A stretch of DNA of 64,000 bases from an uncultured Oscillospiraceae bacterium (GTDB lineage Bacteria; Bacillota; Clostridia; Oscillospirales; Ruminococcaceae), in the NCBI GenBank assembly GCA_934462925.1, contig CAKSIT010000010.1, positions 1-64,000 on the forward strand, written 5' to 3'. Positions 20,101 to 28,862 of this stretch are shown one piece after another. The position numbers and the translations under genes are program-made. Below the pieces are notes generated by a model. That model was not told the origin of the DNA, did not search any database, and saw nothing but the letters and a program-made list of their open reading frames with translations. The first letter of the stretch is position 1; each line of letters begins with the position of its first letter.

Positions 20101-21237
20101 ATCACCGCGGAGCTTGAAGATTCCGCAAACCTTTGCACGCTTACAATCTGGCACATCAATCTGTCCAATACCGAAGACAAATTCACGGTAACGCCCGCGC
20201 CGAATTCGCTCGGGCAGTACAGGATAGGCACGGAGTGCGAGATATTTGCGAATATAACGGACGATAAGTTCATACGCGACGCGCAATTCAACGGCGTAGC
20301 AATCGAGCCTTACAAGAATGACAGCAGCGGCTGCTATTACAAGGTGACTACCGTAGCGGGCGAAAACGAGTTCGAGATAACCTACGTTGACCTTTCAACG
20401 CTCACTATTGCAAAGCCCGAACACGGTTCTGTAGAGTTTTCGGGCAGACTTGACTACGGCAGAAGCTCAGAAACTCTTGCGGACGGCACGCAGGTTTACT
20501 CTATAGGCACGAGCGACATGGTTACGCTTACGATAACGCCCGACAAGGGCTACCGCCTGAAGTCGGTAAAGCTTGACGGCAACGCTGTAACCCTTACGAA
20601 CGGCACGTATACGTTCACGGTAACCGCAGACTGCGTATTCAGCGTGGAGTTCCAAAAGAAGCCCACGGGCGGCAATTCGGGCAGACCTAGCGGCAGGGTG
20701 AACAACGATTCTACCGAAGACACCAAGCCCACGATTAACGGCAAGGCTATGAGTTGGGAAGACGCTGCAAAAGAGATAAACGGGCTTGCAAACGGCAGCG
20801 AAGCCACTATCGGGCTTAACGGCAGCTACGACGTTCCCGCGGACGTAATTAAGGCGATTGCCGACCGCAAAATCAAGGCGACGTTCGTTATAGACGGCTA
20901 CAGAAGCTGGTTCATGGACGGCGCTGAGGTAACCGCGCCCGTGGCGGCAAACCTGCGCGTGATTACGCTCGGCAAGCTCGGCACGGCGGGGTACAAGTTC
21001 AGCCTTAGCGGCACTAACAACACCGCAACGCTTGTAATAGCGTTTAACAGCGAACACGCGGGCAAATTCGCGAACCTTTACAAGGCGGTTGACGGCAGGT
21101 TTGCGTTCACGGGCGTTGTTAAGGTAGGGGCGGACGGCAGCGTCTCGCTCCCCAACGTTTGCGACAAGTGCGACTACGTAATAATGCTTGGCGACTACAG
21201 CGACCTGCTTAAGGCGGTGTTCTTCAGCAAGGCTTAA
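17137..21237 (+). pseudogene. Third secreted surface protein, split by a 230-bp element; dockerin deleted
   Basis: Two open segments in the same frame, 17137-17817 and 18046-21237, are one gene interrupted by the element at 17806-18035. The first begins with AAGGATG, ATG and a signal peptide (LLLALAMITALMPAVSLTASAA). It is cut by an in-frame TAA eight bases inside the element. The second has no signal peptide and no clear ribosome binding site, so it is unlikely to be exported. Removing 246 bases (82 codons) between flanking GTTATTA copies restores a protein of 1284 residues. The body is beta-rich and of unknown function. Near the end it has the C-terminal module shared with the two preceding genes. 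There the sequence jumps from GDYSDL straight to LKAVFFSKA, so 50 codons of dockerin are gone. A six-codon gap also removes DTTGLR. Confidence 0.85.
17806..18035 (+). mobile_element. MITE-like element, family A, copy 1
   Basis: 230 bp. The left end GGTCACCTCTAAAAACCTTG and right end GGTTTTTAGAGATTCCC form imperfect inverted repeats that extend inward to about 34 bp. The interior is a chain of hairpins: GCGAAAT plus GTGACGGC pairing with GCCGTCAC and ATTTCGC, a palindrome GTGCAACATCATGTTGCAC, and TAAGGC-ATACA-GCCTTA (17947-17963). GTTATTA flanks it at 17794-17800 and 18040-18046, a possible target duplication. An internal 69-codon frame (GTG at 17831) exists but no transposase is encoded. Same length as the copy at 41702. 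Movement probably depended on a transposase elsewhere. Confidence 0.85.
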
Positions 21238-21244
21238 GCGAACT

Positions 21245-21272
21245 ATCCTCCCCTGCGCGTGCGGGGGAGGAT
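21245..21272 (+). terminator. Hairpin after the third surface gene
   Basis: ATCCTCCCC (21245-21253) pairs with GGGGAGGAT (21264-21272). The T-tract is poor, but its position between the stop codon and the infC promoter fits a terminator. Confidence 0.55.
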
Positions 21273-21307
21273 TCCTGCGCGAATTATAAAAAAATTGCAA
21301 AAACCCC

Positions 21308-21336
21308 TTGACAAACGGAAAACGGTGTGGTATAAT
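21308..21336 (+). promoter_or_regulatory. Sigma-A promoter of the infC-rpmI-rplT operon
   Basis: TTGACA (21308-21313), 17-bp spacer, TATAAT (21331-21336), both exact consensus. It lies about 180 bases before infC, leaving room for a long regulated leader. Confidence 0.9.
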
Positions 21337-21342
21337 AGCTGA

Positions 21343-21514
21343 GTAAGTAAAGCAGAGCCACCACACTCTCACCCGCCGACAGCAGTCAGGCGCGGTCGTT
21401 TAATGTGAATTTTGCCCCAAGGGGCGTTTATGTTAAGCGTGAGCAGTGTGCTCACGCTTATTTTGTTCTTCGGACAGAGCTTCGGAATTTGTATCGGAAA
21501 GGCGGTGCTTCGCT
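21343..21514 (+). ncRNA. Leader of infC-rpmI-rplT, probable L20-type autoregulatory attenuator
   Basis: About 170 untranslated bases separate the promoter from infC. They contain an 11-bp perfect hairpin, TAAGCGTGAGC (21434-21444) with GCTCACGCTTA (21450-21460), followed by TTTTGTTCTT: an intrinsic terminator inside the leader. In Bacillus and relatives this leader is bound by ribosomal protein L20, which promotes termination and limits its own operon. Position and terminator are seen here; the antiterminator fold and L20 binding are inferred from the family. Confidence 0.65.
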
Positions 21515-22030
21515 ATCAGCACGAAAGAACAGCTCATCAATGAGGAAATCAGGGAAAAGGAAGTCAGGGTCATCAGCGCTGCGGGAGAGCAGCTCGGCAT
21601 TATGTCGTCTGCGGACGCTCTCGAAAAGGCTATTGAGGCTGACCTCGACCTCGTAATGATATCCCCGGGCGCAAAGCCCCCTGTCTGCCGTATCATGGAT
21701 TACGGTAAATACCGTTTTGAGCAGACCAAGAGGGAAAAGGAAGCCAGAAAGAACCAGAAGCAGGCAGAGGTTAAGGAGATAAAAATGTCCCTTAACATCG
21801 ATACCAACGATTTCAATATCAAGGTTAAGAACTGCATAAAGTTCCTGCAGAACGGCGACAAGGTAAAGGTCACCATTCGCTTCCGCCGCGCGAGAGAGAT
21901 GTCGCACATGAATCTGAGCGACGAGTTGATGAAGAAGTTCCTTGACGCTGTATCGGAGTACGGCACGACCGACAAGCCCTCGAAGCTTGAGGGCAAGAAC
22001 TACGCAGTCGTAGTAAGCCCGAGGAAGTAA
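21515..22030 (+). CDS. infC: Translation initiation factor IF-3, likely AUC start
   Basis: Binds the 30S subunit, checks start-codon pairing and prevents early 50S joining. 171 residues if translation starts at ATC 21515. That codon sits seven bases after AAAGGCGGTG (21498-21507), which matches the anti-Shine-Dalgarno region in all but about two positions, and gives the usual IF-3 N-terminus (ISTKEQLINEEIREKEVRVI). Upstream in-frame starts such as 21446 would place coding sequence in the leader terminator. Non-AUG starts (AUU, AUC) are typical of infC and let IF-3 repress itself. The C-domain is complete (KVKVTIRFRRAREMSHMNL to KNYAVVVSPRK). First gene of the ribosomal operon with rpmI and rplT. 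Confidence 0.93.
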   Translation: MSTKEQLINEEIREKEVRVISAAGEQLGIMSSADALEKAIEADLDLVMISPGAKPPVCRIMDYGKYRFEQTKREKEARKNQKQAEVKEIKMSLNIDTNDFNIKVKNCIKFLQNGDKVKVTIRFRRAREMSHMNLSDELMKKFLDAVSEYGTTDKPSKLEGKNYAVVVSPRK

Positions 22031-22081
22031 GGTGTGCAAGGCGCACTTTAACATCAAAAGAAACCTAAGGAGGATACCAAA

Positions 22082-22279
22082 ATGCCCAAGATTAAGACAC
22101 ACAGCGGAGCAAAGAAGCGCTTCAAGCTGACAGGAACAGGCAAGGTAAAGATGCAGCACTGCGGTAAGCGTCATATCCTTACCAAGAAGACCACCAAGCG
22201 CAAGAGAGGTCTTCGCACAGGCGCATATGCGGACGTTACTAACGTAGCTCAGGTAAAGAGCCTTATTCCGTACAAATAA
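22082..22279 (+). CDS. rpmI: 50S ribosomal protein bL35
   Basis: 65 residues, very basic, with the family start [20 protein letters not shown] and the [11 protein letters not shown] stretch. AAGGAGG precedes the ATG at a good distance. It assembles into the large subunit. Second gene of the infC-rpmI-rplT operon, 51 bases after infC; control is expected from the shared leader. Confidence 0.97.
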   Translation: MPKIKTHSGAKKRFKLTGTGKVKMQHCGKRHILTKKTTKRKRGLRTGAYADVTNVAQVKSLIPYK

Positions 22280-22327
22280 TCGATAACAACGGCGGAATAT
22301 TCCGCATAATGCAGGAGGTAAAGAAAA

Positions 22328-22681
22328 ATGGCACGTATCAAGGGCGCACTCGCCACTCGTAAGAGAAGAAACAGAACATTAAAGCTTGCCAAGGGTTACT
22401 TCGGCGGCAAGAGCAGACTGTTCAAGACAGCCAAGGAAGCTGTATGGAAGAGCGGTCAGTACGCATACATCGGCAGAAGACTTAAGAAAAGAGATTTCAG
22501 AAGACTGTGGATTACGAGAATTTCCGCGGGCTGCAAGGCTAACGGCATGAACTACTCCACCTTCATGAACGGCCTTAAGAAGGCTGGCGTTACTCTCAAC
22601 AGAAAGATGCTTTCCGAAATCGCAATAAACGATGCGGCAGGCTTTACAGCGCTTACCGAAAAGGCAAAGGCTGCGCTTTAA
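22328..22681 (+). CDS. rplT: 50S ribosomal protein bL20
   Basis: 117 residues, standard length, with [27 protein letters not shown] at the start and [22 protein letters not shown] in the C-terminal half. An early 23S-binding assembly protein. In Firmicutes it also represses its own operon by binding the infC leader, which fits the terminator hairpin upstream. GGAGG sits nine bases before the ATG. Confidence 0.97.
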   Translation: MARIKGALATRKRRNRTLKLAKGYFGGKSRLFKTAKEAVWKSGQYAYIGRRLKKRDFRRLWITRISAGCKANGMNYSTFMNGLKKAGVTLNRKMLSEIAINDAAGFTALTEKAKAAL

Positions 22682-22691
22682 TCGTGATAAT

Positions 22692-22725
22692 ATCTCACGT
22701 CCTTTTCGCGGGCGTGAGATTTTTC
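22692..22725 (+). terminator. Rho-independent terminator of the infC operon
   Basis: ATCTCACGTCC (22692-22702) pairs with GGGCGTGAGAT (22710-22720, one G-T pair), followed by TTTTC. Confidence 0.85.
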
Positions 22726-22747
22726 ACTATGTAGGGGGTGTGCGGGA

Positions 22748-23515
22748 ATGATATCTTCAAGGCAGAACGCCGCGGTGCGCGAAATGCGCGAGCTGCTTCG
22801 CGAAAAGCGCGCGCGCGACGAAAAAGGGCTGCTTGCCGCGGAGGGCGACCACCTTTGCGCGGAGCTTGCGAAAAGCGGCTTTGCGATAACTTCGGCGCTT
22901 ATAACCGAGCGCGCAGCGCAGCGCTACCCCGAAACGGCGCGGGCGCTTATGGCCGCCTGCCCCGCAGCGCAGGTAATAGCCGAGGAGCTTTCCGCATATA
23001 TTTCCGACACGAAAGCCCCGCAGGGCGTCTTCGCCGCAGCGGAAAAGCCCGCGCCCGCAGAGGACTTCGGGGCGGCGCGGCGGCTTGTGATACTGGACGG
23101 GGTGCAAGACCCCGGCAACGTCGGCACGGTGATACGCACGGCGGAGGCGCTCGGCATAGACGGCGCACTGCTCTCGCGCGAGTGCGCGGACGTGTGGTCG
23201 CCTAAGGCCATGCGCGCTTCCATGGGAAGCGTGTTCAGGCTGCGGTGCATAACGGGCGATATCCCGCAGATGATAAAGGAGCTTAAGGCGCAGGGCTTCG
23301 GGGTGTACGGCGCAATGCTCGACGAAAGCGCGCAGCGGCTCGGCGAAACGGCGTTCCCCGAAAAGGCGGCGGTCGTTATCGGCAACGAGGGCGCGGGCGT
23401 TTCGGCGGGCGTAAAGGCGGTATGCACGGGGGCGGTGTATATCCCGATTAGCGGCGCGGAGTCGCTTAACGCGGCTGCTGCTGCGGCTATTCTTTTGTGG
23501 GAGCTGTCGCGGTAA
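22748..23515 (+). CDS. TrmH/SpoU-family RNA 2'-O-methyltransferase
   Basis: 255 residues. The N-terminal third is a substrate-binding domain (residues 1-95: MISSRQNAAVREMRELLREK, GLLAAEGDHLCAELAKSG). The C-terminal part is a SPOUT domain with all three motifs: LDGVQDPGNVGTVIRTAEA, VVIGNEGAGVS and the knot-forming YIPISGAESLNAAAAAAILL. It methylates a ribose 2'-hydroxyl in rRNA or tRNA using SAM, as a dimer in the cytosol. RlmB-like or TsnR-like specificity cannot be told from sequence. It directly follows the rplT terminator, a common neighbourhood in Clostridia. Confidence 0.9.
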   Translation: MISSRQNAAVREMRELLREKRARDEKGLLAAEGDHLCAELAKSGFAITSALITERAAQRYPETARALMAACPAAQVIAEELSAYISDTKAPQGVFAAAEKPAPAEDFGAARRLVILDGVQDPGNVGTVIRTAEALGIDGALLSRECADVWSPKAMRASMGSVFRLRCITGDIPQMIKELKAQGFGVYGAMLDESAQRLGETAFPEKAAVVIGNEGAGVSAGVKAVCTGAVYIPISGAESLNAAAAAAILLWELSR

Positions 23516-23738
23516 GCGCGGCGCTTTTCCGCGCGAACACAAGCTCGGCAGGATTCGCAGCGCCTGCCCGCGCGGCGGGTATTCCGCTAAAAACGCTGCG
23601 CAGGCTTTCTGCTTATGCAGAGGGTACCGCAAAACCCAAAGCCGCAGGCTCTTTACGGAGCGGCTTTCGGCTTTGCGGTGCTTATCAACACCGCCCCGCG
23701 AACGGGGCTTACAAGTGCAGTTTAGGGGGAAACATAAA

Positions 23739-25847
23739 GTGTCAAACCTTGTAATATTAGAGTCGCCCTCAAAGGCGAAAACAGTAAAGAAATATCTCGG
23801 CGCGGGCTATGACGTGATAGCCTCGACGGGTCATGTAATAGACCTGCCGAAGTCCAAGCTCGGCGTTGACGTGGAGCATGATTTCGCGCCGCAGTATGTG
23901 AACATGAAGGACAAGGCGGAGGTTATCCGCGAGCTTAAGAAGCACGCGAAAAATTCGGACGTCGTTTATCTCGCAACCGACCCCGACCGCGAGGGAGAAG
24001 CTATCGCGTGGCATTTGTCGCACCTGCTGGGCATAGACCAGAACGCTCCCGTGCGCGTGACGTTCAACGAGATAACGAAGTCGGGCGTGCAGTACGGCAT
24101 GAGTCACCCGCGCACAATAGACACGGACATAGTGGACGCGCAGCAGGCGCGCCGCGTTCTTGACAGAATCGTGGGCTACAAGCTTTCTCCGTTCCTGTGG
24201 AAAAAGGTACGGCGCGGGCTGTCCGCAGGGCGCGTGCAGTCCGTAGCGGTAAGGATAATTGTGGACCGCGAGGAGGAGATACGCGCGTTCAAGTCGCAGG
24301 AATACTGGAGCATTGACGCAAAGTTCACCGCGGCTTCCTCAAAGCGTGCGTTCGCCGCAAAGCTTGCGGAAATAGACGGAAAAAAGGCGGAGCTTGCTTC
24401 AAAGGAGCAGGCGGACGAAATAATCGCGCGTCTTTCGGGCGCGGAATACACCGTAACGGAGCTTAAGAAGTCCCAGCGCAGAAAGCAGCCCGCGCCGCCG
24501 TTCACCACCTCAACACTTCAGCAGGAGGCTTCGCGCAGGCTGTCGTTCCAGGCGCGGCGCACGATGAAAGCCGCGCAGGAGCTGTACGAGGGCATTAACG
24601 TGGAGGGCATGGGCGCAGTCGGCCTTATCACTTACATGAGAACCGACTCGCTGCGAATCTCCGACGAAGCGAAGACCGCCGCCGCAGACCTTATAAAGGA
24701 GCTTTACGGCGCGGACTACCTGCCCGAGAAGCCCCGCACATTCCGCACGAAAAATAACGCGCAGGACGCGCACGAGGCCATACGCCCCACGACAGTGAGC
24801 CTTACGCCCGAGAGCGTAAAGTCCTCGCTTTCAAGCGACCAGTACAAGCTTTACAAGCTTATATGGGAGCGTTTTATGGCAAGCCAGATGCAGAACGCCG
24901 TGCTTGATACGGTGTCCGTAGGCATAAGCGCTGCGGGCTGCACGTTCAGGGCGAGCGGCTATTCGGTGCGGTTTGACGGCTTTACAAGGCTTTACGAGGA
25001 GTCCCACGAGGGCGATACCGAGCAGAGCGGCGCGCTGCCCAAAATCGAAAAGGGCGAAACGCTCGCGCCAAAGGAAGTGCTTGCAAACCAGCACTTTACG
25101 CAGCCGCCCGCGCGCTACAACGAAGCTTCTCTCATAAAGGCGCTCGAGGAGAACGGCATAGGCCGCCCCTCTACCTATGCGCCCACCATCTCCACGATAC
25201 TCGACAGGCACTATGTCGAGCGCGAGCAGGGCGGGCAGCTCAAGCCCACGGCGCTCGGCGAGGTAATCACGGGGCTGCTGCGCGAGCATTTCAACAACAT
25301 AGTGGACGTAAAGTTCACCGCGAAAATGGAAAGCGACCTTGACGACATTGAAAAGGGTACGAAAAACTGGGTGGAAACGATGAGAAAGTTCTACGGCGGC
25401 TTTTCAAAGACCCTTGAAAAAGCGGAGGCCGACATGGAGGGCAAGCGCGTTAAAGTCCCCGACGAGCCTACGGACATAGTGTGCGAGGAATGCGGCAAGC
25501 CCATGGTGATAAAGATAGGGCCGTACGGAAAGTTCCTCGGCTGCTCGGGCTTCCCCGAGTGCAAGTTCACCAAAAAGATAGTTACCGAAACAAAGGGCAG
25601 CTGCCCGCGCTGCGGCAGGAAAATGCTCGCGAAGAAGTCAAAAAAGGGCAAGCCGTTTTACGGGTGCGAGGACTATCAGGGCTGCAACTTTATGACGTGG
25701 GATTTGCCTATCGAGGAGAAGTGTCCGCAGTGCGGCGCAAGCCTGTTCAAGAAAGCGGGCAAGCTGGGCAAGATATACTGCGCGAGAGAGGGCTGCGGCT
25801 ACGAGCGCCCGCTCGACCCTGTAAAGGATAAGACGAATGATAGTTAA
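23739..25847 (+). CDS. topA: DNA topoisomerase I
   Basis: Type IA enzyme that relaxes negative supercoils. 702 residues from GTG 23739, chosen because AGGGGGAA lies eleven bases upstream and the protein then opens with the family's SNLVILESPSKAKTVKKYLG. The Toprim domain has TDPDREGEAIAWHL. The active Tyr is in GLITYMRTDSLRIS at about residue 299. The C-terminus carries three four-Cys zinc ribbons (CEECG.., CPRCG.., CPQCG..). The 220 bases upstream hold a stem AAAGCCGC/GCGGCTTT but no recognisable gene or strong promoter. It overlaps trmFO by 11 bases. Confidence 0.96.
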   Translation: MSNLVILESPSKAKTVKKYLGAGYDVIASTGHVIDLPKSKLGVDVEHDFAPQYVNMKDKAEVIRELKKHAKNSDVVYLATDPDREGEAIAWHLSHLLGIDQNAPVRVTFNEITKSGVQYGMSHPRTIDTDIVDAQQARRVLDRIVGYKLSPFLWKKVRRGLSAGRVQSVAVRIIVDREEEIRAFKSQEYWSIDAKFTAASSKRAFAAKLAEIDGKKAELASKEQADEIIARLSGAEYTVTELKKSQRRKQPAPPFTTSTLQQEASRRLSFQARRTMKAAQELYEGINVEGMGAVGLITYMRTDSLRISDEAKTAAADLIKELYGADYLPEKPRTFRTKNNAQDAHEAIRPTTVSLTPESVKSSLSSDQYKLYKLIWERFMASQMQNAVLDTVSVGISAAGCTFRASGYSVRFDGFTRLYEESHEGDTEQSGALPKIEKGETLAPKEVLANQHFTQPPARYNEASLIKALEENGIGRPSTYAPTISTILDRHYVEREQGGQLKPTALGEVITGLLREHFNNIVDVKFTAKMESDLDDIEKGTKNWVETMRKFYGGFSKTLEKAEADMEGKRVKVPDEPTDIVCEECGKPMVIKIGPYGKFLGCSGFPECKFTKKIVTETKGSCPRCGRKMLAKKSKKGKPFYGCEDYQGCNFMTWDLPIEEKCPQCGASLFKKAGKLGKIYCAREGCGYERPLDPVKDKTNDS

Positions 25848-27153
25848 GGTCATAGGCGCGGGACTCGCGGGGTGCGAGGCGGCGGCGCAGCTAAGCGCGC
25901 GCGGCTTTTCGGTGGAGCTTTACGAGATGAAGCCGCAGAAATACTCGCCCGCGCACAAATACAGCGGCTTTGCGGAGCTTGTCTGCTCAAACTCGCTTAA
26001 GGCGGCGCGCGTGGAGAGCGCGTGCGGGCTGCTTAAAGAGGAAATGCGCAGGCTTGGGAGCGTTATACTGCGCGCGGCGGAAAAAACGAGCGTTCCCGCA
26101 GGGGGCGCGCTCGCGGTGGACAGAGAGCAGTTCTCCGACGAGGTAACGCGCATAATAAACGCTGACCCGAATATCACGGTAATCAGCGGCGAGGTGACGG
26201 AGCTTCCGACGGAAAATGCCGTGATATGCACAGGGCCGCTCACGTCGGACGCGCTTGCGGAGAAGCTGCGCGGGCTGTGCGGACAGGGACTGAGCTTTTA
26301 CGACGCGGCAGCGCCCATTGTTACGGCTGAGAGTATCGACCTTACAAAGGCGTTCTTTCAGACCCGCTACGACAAGGGCGACGCGGACTACATAAACTGC
26401 CCCATGACGCGCGAGGAGTACGACGCGTTCTACGAGGCGCTCATAAACGCGGAAAGCGCGCCGCTTAAGGAGTTCGACCGCCCTGCGGAATCTGCGGGAA
26501 TGCGCGTGTACGAGGGCTGTATGCCCGTTGAGGTGCTTGCAAAGCGCGGCGCGGAGAGCGTGCGCTACGGCTGCATGAAGCCCGTGGGGCTTACCGACCC
26601 GCGAACGGGCCGCCGCCCCTACGCTGCGGTACAGCTGCGAAAGGAGAACCGCGAGGGGACGATGTACAATCTCGTGGGCTTCCAGACGAACCTTAAGTTC
26701 GGCGAGCAGAAGCGCGTGTTTTCTATGATACCCGGGCTTGAAAACGCGCAGTTCGTGCGCTACGGCGTTATGCACAGAAATACGTTTATTGACAGCCCCC
26801 GTCTGCTCGACGGGCATTTCATGCTCAAAGGCTCGCGCAACATATTCTTCGGCGGGCAGATAACGGGCGTTGAGGGGTACGTGGAGAGCGCGGCTAGCGG
26901 TATCGCCGCAGGCAGGGCGCTTGCGGACAGGCTTTCGGGCAGAGAGCCGCTCACCTTCCCGAGGACGACAATGCTCGGGGCGCTGAGCGCTTACATTTCA
27001 GACCCGTCCGTGACGGATTTTCAGCCTATGGGCAGCAACATGGGGATACTCCCTCCGCTTGAGGAAGCGGTAAAGGGCAAGCAGGAGAAATACGCGGCAT
27101 ACGCGCGCAGGGCGCTTAACGACCTTGACAGGGCGCTTGGCGGTAATATATGA
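25837..27153 (+). CDS. trmFO: Methylenetetrahydrofolate-tRNA-(uracil-5)-methyltransferase TrmFO
   Basis: FAD- and folate-dependent enzyme that makes m5U54 in the tRNA T-loop. 438 residues. The FAD-binding motif is at the start (VIGAGLAGCEAAAQLSARG). Both functional cysteines of the family are recognisable, in LVCSNSLKA and YEGCMPVEVLAKRG. The C-terminal FAD segment GQITGVEGYVESAASGIAAG is intact. topA-trmFO is the classic Firmicute order, here with overlapping reading frames that imply coupled translation. Confidence 0.96.
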   Translation: MIVKVIGAGLAGCEAAAQLSARGFSVELYEMKPQKYSPAHKYSGFAELVCSNSLKAARVESACGLLKEEMRRLGSVILRAAEKTSVPAGGALAVDREQFSDEVTRIINADPNITVISGEVTELPTENAVICTGPLTSDALAEKLRGLCGQGLSFYDAAAPIVTAESIDLTKAFFQTRYDKGDADYINCPMTREEYDAFYEALINAESAPLKEFDRPAESAGMRVYEGCMPVEVLAKRGAESVRYGCMKPVGLTDPRTGRRPYAAVQLRKENREGTMYNLVGFQTNLKFGEQKRVFSMIPGLENAQFVRYGVMHRNTFIDSPRLLDGHFMLKGSRNIFFGGQITGVEGYVESAASGIAAGRALADRLSGREPLTFPRTTMLGALSAYISDPSVTDFQPMGSNMGILPPLEEAVKGKQEKYAAYARRALNDLDRALGGNI

Positions 27154-27163
27154 GGAGAACGCG

Positions 27164-28171
27164 ATGAAAATAGTAATAGACGGCTTCGGCGGCGATAATT
27201 CGCCCGACGAGGTGCTTAAGGGCGCTGCTCTTGCGGTGGAAAAGCTTGGGGTAGACGTTGCGGTAACGGGCGAACCCGATGTGCTGAACTCCCGCATGGA
27301 GGTTCTTGGCATTGCGCGCAAAGGCATTGAGATAGCCGAGGCGCACGGCGTTATCACGACCGAGGACAACCCACGCTCGATACTTAAGGAAAACGCGGGG
27401 ACGTCGATGGGCGCGGCGTTCAATATGCTGGCGCGCGGCGAGGCGGACGCTGCGATAAGCGCGGGCAGCACGGCGGCTATCGTTATCGGCGGCACTATGA
27501 TATGCAAGCGCCTTAAGGGCGTTAAGAGAACGGCGCTTGTGCCGCTTATGCCCGCAAAGGGCGGCGTGCGCTACTGCGTGCTTGACGGCGGCGCGAACGT
27601 TGAGTGCCGTCCCGAAATGCTGCAGCAGTTCGCGGTAATGGGCAGCTGCTTTATGCAGAAAACAATGGGCATAGAAAAGCCGCGCGTGGGGCTTCTCAAC
27701 ATAGGCACGGAGGACGAAAAGGGCAGGGAGCTTGAGCATGAGGCGAAAAAGCTGCTCGAGCAGACGCCCGTGAACTTTGTGGGTTATGTAGAGGGCAGGG
27801 ACGTGCCGCTCGGCGCTGTAGACGTGCTTGTAACGGACGGCTTCACGGGCAACGTTTACCTTAAGGCGTGCGAGGGCATGGGCGCGCTTATGAAGGACGC
27901 GATGAAAACGATGTTCTTTGCAAACCTTAAGACGAAGCTCGGCGCGCTTTTTGTAAAGAAGCAGATAGGCGAGTTTTCAAGGCAGATGGACTACAAGACG
28001 ATAGGCGGCGCGCCGCTTCTCGGCACGGCAAAGCCCGTGTTCAAGGCGCACGGCAGCTCGGACGCGGCGGCGTTTCTCGGCGCGTTCAGGCAGGCTAAGC
28101 TTTTTGTGGAAAACAGGGCGATAGAGGAAATGGCGGACACGCTGGCGGCGCTTTCGGCAAAGGATGAGTGA
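27164..28171 (+). CDS. plsX: Phosphate acyltransferase PlsX
   Basis: Converts acyl-ACP to acyl-phosphate for phosphatidic acid synthesis together with PlsY; peripheral to the membrane. 335 residues from ATG 27164, which has TGAGGAG just upstream and the family start MKIVIDGFGGDNSPDEVLKG. Conserved segments include AGSTAAIVIGG and VTDGFTGNVYLKACEG. It lies 10 bases after trmFO and overlaps rnc by 8 bases. The fabD/fabG/acpP genes often found between plsX and rnc are absent here. Confidence 0.95.
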   Translation: MKIVIDGFGGDNSPDEVLKGAALAVEKLGVDVAVTGEPDVLNSRMEVLGIARKGIEIAEAHGVITTEDNPRSILKENAGTSMGAAFNMLARGEADAAISAGSTAAIVIGGTMICKRLKGVKRTALVPLMPAKGGVRYCVLDGGANVECRPEMLQQFAVMGSCFMQKTMGIEKPRVGLLNIGTEDEKGRELEHEAKKLLEQTPVNFVGYVEGRDVPLGAVDVLVTDGFTGNVYLKACEGMGALMKDAMKTMFFANLKTKLGALFVKKQIGEFSRQMDYKTIGGAPLLGTAKPVFKAHGSSDAAAFLGAFRQAKLFVENRAIEEMADTLAALSAKDE

Positions 28172-28862
28172 TATGCAGGACTTGCACGAATTTGAGCGGA
28201 TAATCGGCTACACGTTTAAGAACGCGTCGCATCTCGAGCGCGCGCTCACGCATTCAAGCTACTCGGGCGGTAAGAACAACGGCAGCAACGAGCGGCTGGA
28301 GTTCCTTGGCGACGCCGTGCTTCAAATAACCGTATCGCAGTACCTTTTCATGAACATGACGAGCGAACCCGAGGGCGGGCTTACAAAGCTGCGCGCTTCT
28401 ATTGTGTGCGAAAATTCCTGCTACAGCTTTGCAAAGCGCATAGAGCTTGGCAGGTTCATACTGCTTGGCAAGGGCGAGGAGATGACGGGCGGCAGGGACA
28501 GGCGCTCCATTCTCGCGGACGCGTTCGAGGCGCTTATAGCGGCTATCTTTCTTGACGGAGGCATGGAGCAGGCGAACCGCTTTGTAATGGGCTTTATGCC
28601 GCCTATAGAGGCGCTCAGGAGCGGCAAGGTGCGCCTTGGCGACTACAAGACGATATTGCAGGAGATAATCCAGCAGAACCCCGAGGAACACGTTGTGTAC
28701 GAAGTCACCGACGAGGAGGGCGAGGCGCACCGCAGGCTTTTCAGCGCGAACGTTACGCTTAACGGGCAGGTGATAGGCAGCGGCAGGGGGCAGAGCAAAA
28801 AGGAAGCAGAGCAGGCCGCAGCAAAGGAAGCCATAAGGCTTATGGGCTATGAAACAGACTAA
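28164..28862 (+). CDS. rnc: Ribonuclease III
   Basis: Cuts double-stranded RNA in rRNA and mRNA processing. 232 residues. The catalytic signature NERLEFLGDAVLQ lies near residue 46 and the second acidic site ILADAFEALIAAIF near residue 120. The double-stranded-RNA-binding domain fills the last 75 residues (DYKTILQEIIQQN to GQSKKEAEQAAAKEAIRLM). Start ATG 28164 overlaps plsX; ATG 28173 is an alternative. The 3' end overlaps the radical SAM gene by 14 bases. Confidence 0.95.
   Translation: MSDMQDLHEFERIIGYTFKNASHLERALTHSSYSGGKNNGSNERLEFLGDAVLQITVSQYLFMNMTSEPEGGLTKLRASIVCENSCYSFAKRIELGRFILLGKGEEMTGGRDRRSILADAFEALIAAIFLDGGMEQANRFVMGFMPPIEALRSGKVRLGDYKTILQEIIQQNPEEHVVYEVTDEEGEAHRRLFSANVTLNGQVIGSGRGQSKKEAEQAAAKEAIRLMGYETD

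Noticed and set aside
23516..23738. Possible gene remnant (dprA often lies before topA)
   Set aside because: No DprA-like motif in any frame; only a short stem and GC-rich sequence are seen.
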